Under the pieces are notes generated by a model, which saw nothing but the letters and a program-made list of their open reading frames with translations, ran no database searches and was not told where the DNA came from. A program made the position numbers and the translations under genes. Shown piece after piece: positions 6,356-8,731 of a stretch of 8,731 nucleotides of DNA; position 1 is the first letter of the stretch, and each line of letters opens with the position of its first letter. The stretch covers positions 1 to 8,731 of the forward strand of contig USNI01000036.1 of the NCBI GenBank assembly GCA_900555975.1, given 5' to 3'. Source of the DNA: an uncultured Desulfovibrio sp. Lineage in GTDB: Bacteria > Desulfobacterota > Desulfovibrionia > Desulfovibrionales > Desulfovibrionaceae.

Positions 6356-7702
6356 ATGGCATCTCATATTGTACAGAATCCCGGTGCGGGTTGTATTGTG
6401 GAATTCATGCAGGGCAACGAGCCTCAGATTGCGTGGGTGATGGAGGAACAGAAGGGAAAACTTCGTCTTTTCCTCCCGAATCGTCGGGAAACCACGCTTT
6501 CTCCTTCACGGATACTCCCGTGGGCGGGACCTTCCTATGCCGCGTCGCAGAGCAAGGACGCCGTGGTGGATCTGCTGAACAAGCACAGGGAGAGAAGGGA
6601 ACGTCTTGCATCCGAAGTCGCCCCCATGGAACTCTGGGAGATGGCTCAGGGCGAAATGGACAAGGCGCCGGCCGAATGGTTCGCCGAACTCGGCTATACC
6701 AGCCCTGATCCCGATACCGTGGCGGCCTGCGGCAGGGCCTTGCTGCAGTGCAAGACGCATTTCCGTTTCCAGCCTCCGGAATTTGAGATCTATGATGCCG
6801 CCACGGTGGAATCCCGTCGTCAGACGGAGGAGGCCGCGCGGGTGCGCGAGGCCATGGTCTGCGGAGGTGCGGACTGGTTCCGCCGTCTCTGGGAGGCGCG
6901 CATCGGCCGTCATCCTGCACCCGATTTGTCCACGGCTCCGGACGAGGCCGTGCGCCACAGGCTGGAGCGCATGCTCCGGGCGCGCATGATCGATCCCGAA
7001 ACCGTGGAGGATGAAGCGCTCTGGAAGCAGGTGACCAAAGAACTGCCGGATGATCCGCATCTTGCGCTGCTTCTGGCCATGACCTGGGGACTGGTTCCCG
7101 AACATTACAACTACTGGCTCGACAGAGCGGACTATGAGGCGGGAACGGACTGGGAAAAGCCTCTTCTTGCGGATACGCAGACGCTGATGGACGCCGTTTC
7201 GTCGCAGAAGGGCATGCCTCCCTCGGAAGATTCCGCGTTCATCAGCATCGACAGCGCGACCACCCGCGACATCGACGACGCCTTCCGCATGACCGCCGCC
7301 TCCGACGGCGGATGGGATGTGGAAGTGGCGCTTGCCTGCCCGGCATGGTTCTGGGACTTCGACAGTGCTCTCGGCCGGGCCGTATTTCACCGTGCAACGA
7401 GCATTTATCTGCCGGAAGGCAACTGCCACATGATGCCTGAGGCTCTGGGGGAAGGAGCGTTCAGTCTTTTTGAGGGAGAGGCGAGACCTGCGCTGATCAT
7501 CGGAGCGCATGTCGCGCCTGACGGTACTCTTGGGGAAGGAACATTCCGTGTCGCAACCATACGCATCGCAAGAAATCTGAATTATCCCGACTGTGAGGCG
7601 GCCCTGGACGGCGCGGACAACCCTGCGGCCCCCTTTGTGGACATGCTGCGTCTTGCCGCGGATATGAGCGTCTTGACTGGCGCGTGGAGCACGGTGCCGT
7701 GA
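6356..7702 (+). CDS. RNB-family ribonuclease, N-terminal part of a frameshifted gene
   Basis: This is the first 448 residues of an RNase II-type exoribonuclease, which would degrade RNA from the 3' end with Mg2+. ATG 6356 is chosen because AGGAAA (6345-6350) stands 5 bases before it; the open frame runs further upstream but looks non-coding there. The first 60 residues form a small, probably beta domain (GCIVEFMQGNEPQIAWVME), followed by a helical region. The RNB catalytic domain begins around residue 290 with SIDSATTRDIDDAF; D299, D305, D307 and D308 match the four metal-binding aspartates of RNase II. The frame runs into a TGA at 7700-7702 after meaningless residues from about 7670, while the rest of the domain continues in another frame from there. 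Joined with one base restored, the protein would have 696 residues. As read, this part lacks the arginine end of the active site and should be inactive. It is RNase II/R-like but not clearly either. Confidence 0.85.
   Translation: MASHIVQNPGAGCIVEFMQGNEPQIAWVMEEQKGKLRLFLPNRRETTLSPSRILPWAGPSYAASQSKDAVVDLLNKHRERRERLASEVAPMELWEMAQGEMDKAPAEWFAELGYTSPDPDTVAACGRALLQCKTHFRFQPPEFEIYDAATVESRRQTEEAARVREAMVCGGADWFRRLWEARIGRHPAPDLSTAPDEAVRHRLERMLRARMIDPETVEDEALWKQVTKELPDDPHLALLLAMTWGLVPEHYNYWLDRADYEAGTDWEKPLLADTQTLMDAVSSQKGMPPSEDSAFISIDSATTRDIDDAFRMTAASDGGWDVEVALACPAWFWDFDSALGRAVFHRATSIYLPEGNCHMMPEALGEGAFSLFEGEARPALIIGAHVAPDGTLGEGTFRVATIRIARNLNYPDCEAALDGADNPAAPFVDMLRLAADMSVLTGAWSTVP
7661..7683 (+). other. 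Frameshift point inside the RNB ribonuclease gene
   Basis: The upstream frame reads sensibly to D-M-S (7661-7669). The downstream frame reads R-L-D-W-R-V-E-H-G-A-V from 7669. One missing base near 7669-7670, for example a second C giving AGC CGT CTT GAC TGG, would join them as DMSRLDWRVEHGAV. There is no slippery heptamer here, so programmed frameshifting is not supported. Sequencing or assembly error, or a recent mutation, is more likely. Confidence 0.75.
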
Positions 7703-8445
7703 TCATCGAGCGGCCAGAGATCGACTTCGAACTGGAAGGAGAAGGCGCCGACGTGACGGTGAAGCTGAAGAACGTGCCTGCCGCTCCGCGGGCGCAGCTT
7801 CTTGTGGCGGAACTCATGGTCGTTGCCAATGCCGTTCTTGCAGAATGGGCCGTGAAGAACGATGTTCCGCTGCTGTTCCGCACACAGGATGTGGCCGTGC
7901 CGAAGGAGTATGCCGGCGTCTGGCGTTCCGCGCCGGATATCGCCCGGGTGGTGCGCATTCTTGTTGCCGCCTCTTTGGATGTCGTTCCCCGTCCCCATGC
8001 AGGCATGGGACTTGCCGCCTACAGTCCGGTGACCTCTCCGCTTCGGCGCTTCACTGATCTCGTAAACGAAGCACAGCTTCTTCACATGCTTGCAGAAGGT
8101 ACGCCCCGATGGTCGCGTGAGGCTCTTTCCGATATGCTCATGCGTCTTTCCATACGGCTTGAAGCTGCGGGACAGGTGCAGCGCTTCCGTCCCAGATACT
8201 GGAAGTATCTCTACATTCAGCAGCAGGCCAGAGTGCATGGGGACGAGTGCTGCTGGAGAGCTGAAGTGGCGGAAGAGAACGATATGTGGGTCAGCGTGAG
8301 TCTGCCCGACATACAGCTCGGTCTTCGAGGAAAACGCACGCTTTTCGGGGAAAAGGTGTTTCCCGGACAGGAACTTCATGTGCGTCTCGGCAAGATCAAT
8401 CCCCTGAGAAGCGAGGCCGTCATTCTTGATGTGCGGGAGTTCTGA
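7684..8445 (+). CDS. RNB-family ribonuclease, C-terminal part of a frameshifted gene
   Basis: This frame holds the rest of the RNB domain and the C-terminal domain of the ribonuclease that starts at 6356. The key evidence is YSPVTSPLRRFTDLVNEAQLL, residues 556 onward of the restored protein; it corresponds to the TSPIRRYxDL motif of RNase II and RNase R, with R564 and R565 at the active site. About 70 final residues (CCWRAEVAEENDMWVSVSLP to the end) resemble a short S1/OB-like beta domain. The boundary given begins at the first possible start, GTG 7684, but it has no ribosome-binding site, and homologous sequence continues upstream to about 7669. It is therefore the 3' half of one gene and not an independent one. 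The TGA stop at 8443-8445 is 76 bp before the next gene. Codon use matches the upstream half, so the break looks recent or artificial. Confidence 0.82.
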   Translation: MEHGAVIIERPEIDFELEGEGADVTVKLKNVPAAPRAQLLVAELMVVANAVLAEWAVKNDVPLLFRTQDVAVPKEYAGVWRSAPDIARVVRILVAASLDVVPRPHAGMGLAAYSPVTSPLRRFTDLVNEAQLLHMLAEGTPRWSREALSDMLMRLSIRLEAAGQVQRFRPRYWKYLYIQQQARVHGDECCWRAEVAEENDMWVSVSLPDIQLGLRGKRTLFGEKVFPGQELHVRLGKINPLRSEAVILDVREF

Positions 8446-8451
8446 GCTCTG

Positions 8452-8480
8452 TTGCAGGCTCTCACGCTCCGGAGTATGAT
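8452..8480 (+). promoter_or_regulatory. Sigma-70-type promoter of the lipoprotein gene
   Basis: -35 TTGCAG (8452-8457) and -10 TATGAT (8475-8480) are separated by 17 bp. They begin only 7 bp after the ribonuclease stop and lie about 40 bp before the next ATG. The -10 matches consensus at five of six positions, the -35 at three. Confidence 0.65.
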
Positions 8481-8521
8481 AGTACCAAGAGAACTTTTTC
8501 TGGATGTTCCAAGGAGAAAGA

Positions 8522-8731
8522 ATGTCGTCGGCCCGAACTTCCGCTTCCCTGGTGTCATGTTGCGCCCTTGTGATCATTCTGGGCTTTTCTCAGACGGCCT
8601 GTGTGCCTAAACAGGCCGCACCGGTGCCGGAAGAAGTGACCGAGTCGGACTCCGTGGAACTTGATCTTGCACTTGCCATCTCCCGTGAGCTTTATCTTGC
8701 CGCGTCCTCTCCGGGCACGCTGGTCGGCAGT
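8522..8731 (+). CDS. Probable lipoprotein, N-terminal fragment (3' end outside window)
   Basis: The open frame starts at ATG 8522 and runs off the window after 70 codons. AGGAG at 8512-8516, 5 bases before the ATG, and the promoter at 8452-8480 support the start. The N-terminus is a signal peptide: Arg at position 5, a hydrophobic core at residues 10-22 (LVSCCALVIILGF), then SQTAC with C27 as the likely lipidated cysteine. Gln at -3 is unusual for a lipobox, where Leu is typical, so lipidation is probable and not certain. After the cysteine comes a Pro/Glu-rich linker (VPKQAAPVPEEVTESD) and the beginning of a helical domain (ELDLALAISRELYLAA). I do not recognise the family; the folded part is mostly beyond the window. 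It is probably an exported envelope protein transcribed independently of the ribonuclease. Confidence 0.75.
   Translation, partial: MSSARTSASLVSCCALVIILGFSQTACVPKQAAPVPEEVTESDSVELDLALAISRELYLAASSPGTLVGS

Noticed and set aside
7655..7702. Programmed -1 frameshifting in the ribonuclease gene
   Set aside because: No X-XXY-YYZ heptamer or homopolymer is present at the junction, and re-pairing from GTC to CGT is not plausible.

Overview
The window looks like ordinary housekeeping chromosome from a moderately GC-rich member of the Desulfovibrionaceae (Desulfovibrio, Mailhella or Bilophila type). I base this on the recA-alaS order, an AICAR transformylase that stands alone without the IMP cyclohydrolase domain, a short RNase II-like protein, and the style of the protein sequences. 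The lineage is inferred from memory of families; no search was run. I see no phage, transposon, CRISPR array, tRNA or rRNA, and no sign of a novel multi-gene system.

Layout. Positions 1-232 (+) hold the C-terminal end of recA. A 163-bp gap follows that is packed with inverted repeats, then alaS (396-3044, +). A strong intrinsic terminator (3125-3174) separates alaS from mutM/fpg (3236-4189, +), which encodes a DNA-glycosylase with an unusual internal insertion. A small unknown gene (4267-4608, -) converges on mutM. Its promoter and that of the next gene, the purH-like formyltransferase (4850-6124, +), lie back to back in a 241-bp divergent region. The two promoters have identical -35 and -10 hexamers and identical spacing. 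After a hairpin and a 231-bp gap comes an RNB-family ribonuclease (6356-8445, +). Its reading frame is broken near 7670, in the middle of the catalytic domain. The window ends inside a probable lipoprotein gene (8522 onwards, +) that has its own good sigma-70-type promoter.

Functions. RecA and MutM serve recombination and oxidative-damage repair, AlaRS charges tRNA-Ala, the formyltransferase does the penultimate step of purine synthesis, and the RNB protein would degrade RNA. The genes are mostly separate transcription units, so shared position does not imply a shared pathway.

The observations most worth a second look are the frameshift in the ribonuclease, the MutM insertion, the repeat-rich alaS leader and the mirrored promoter pair.
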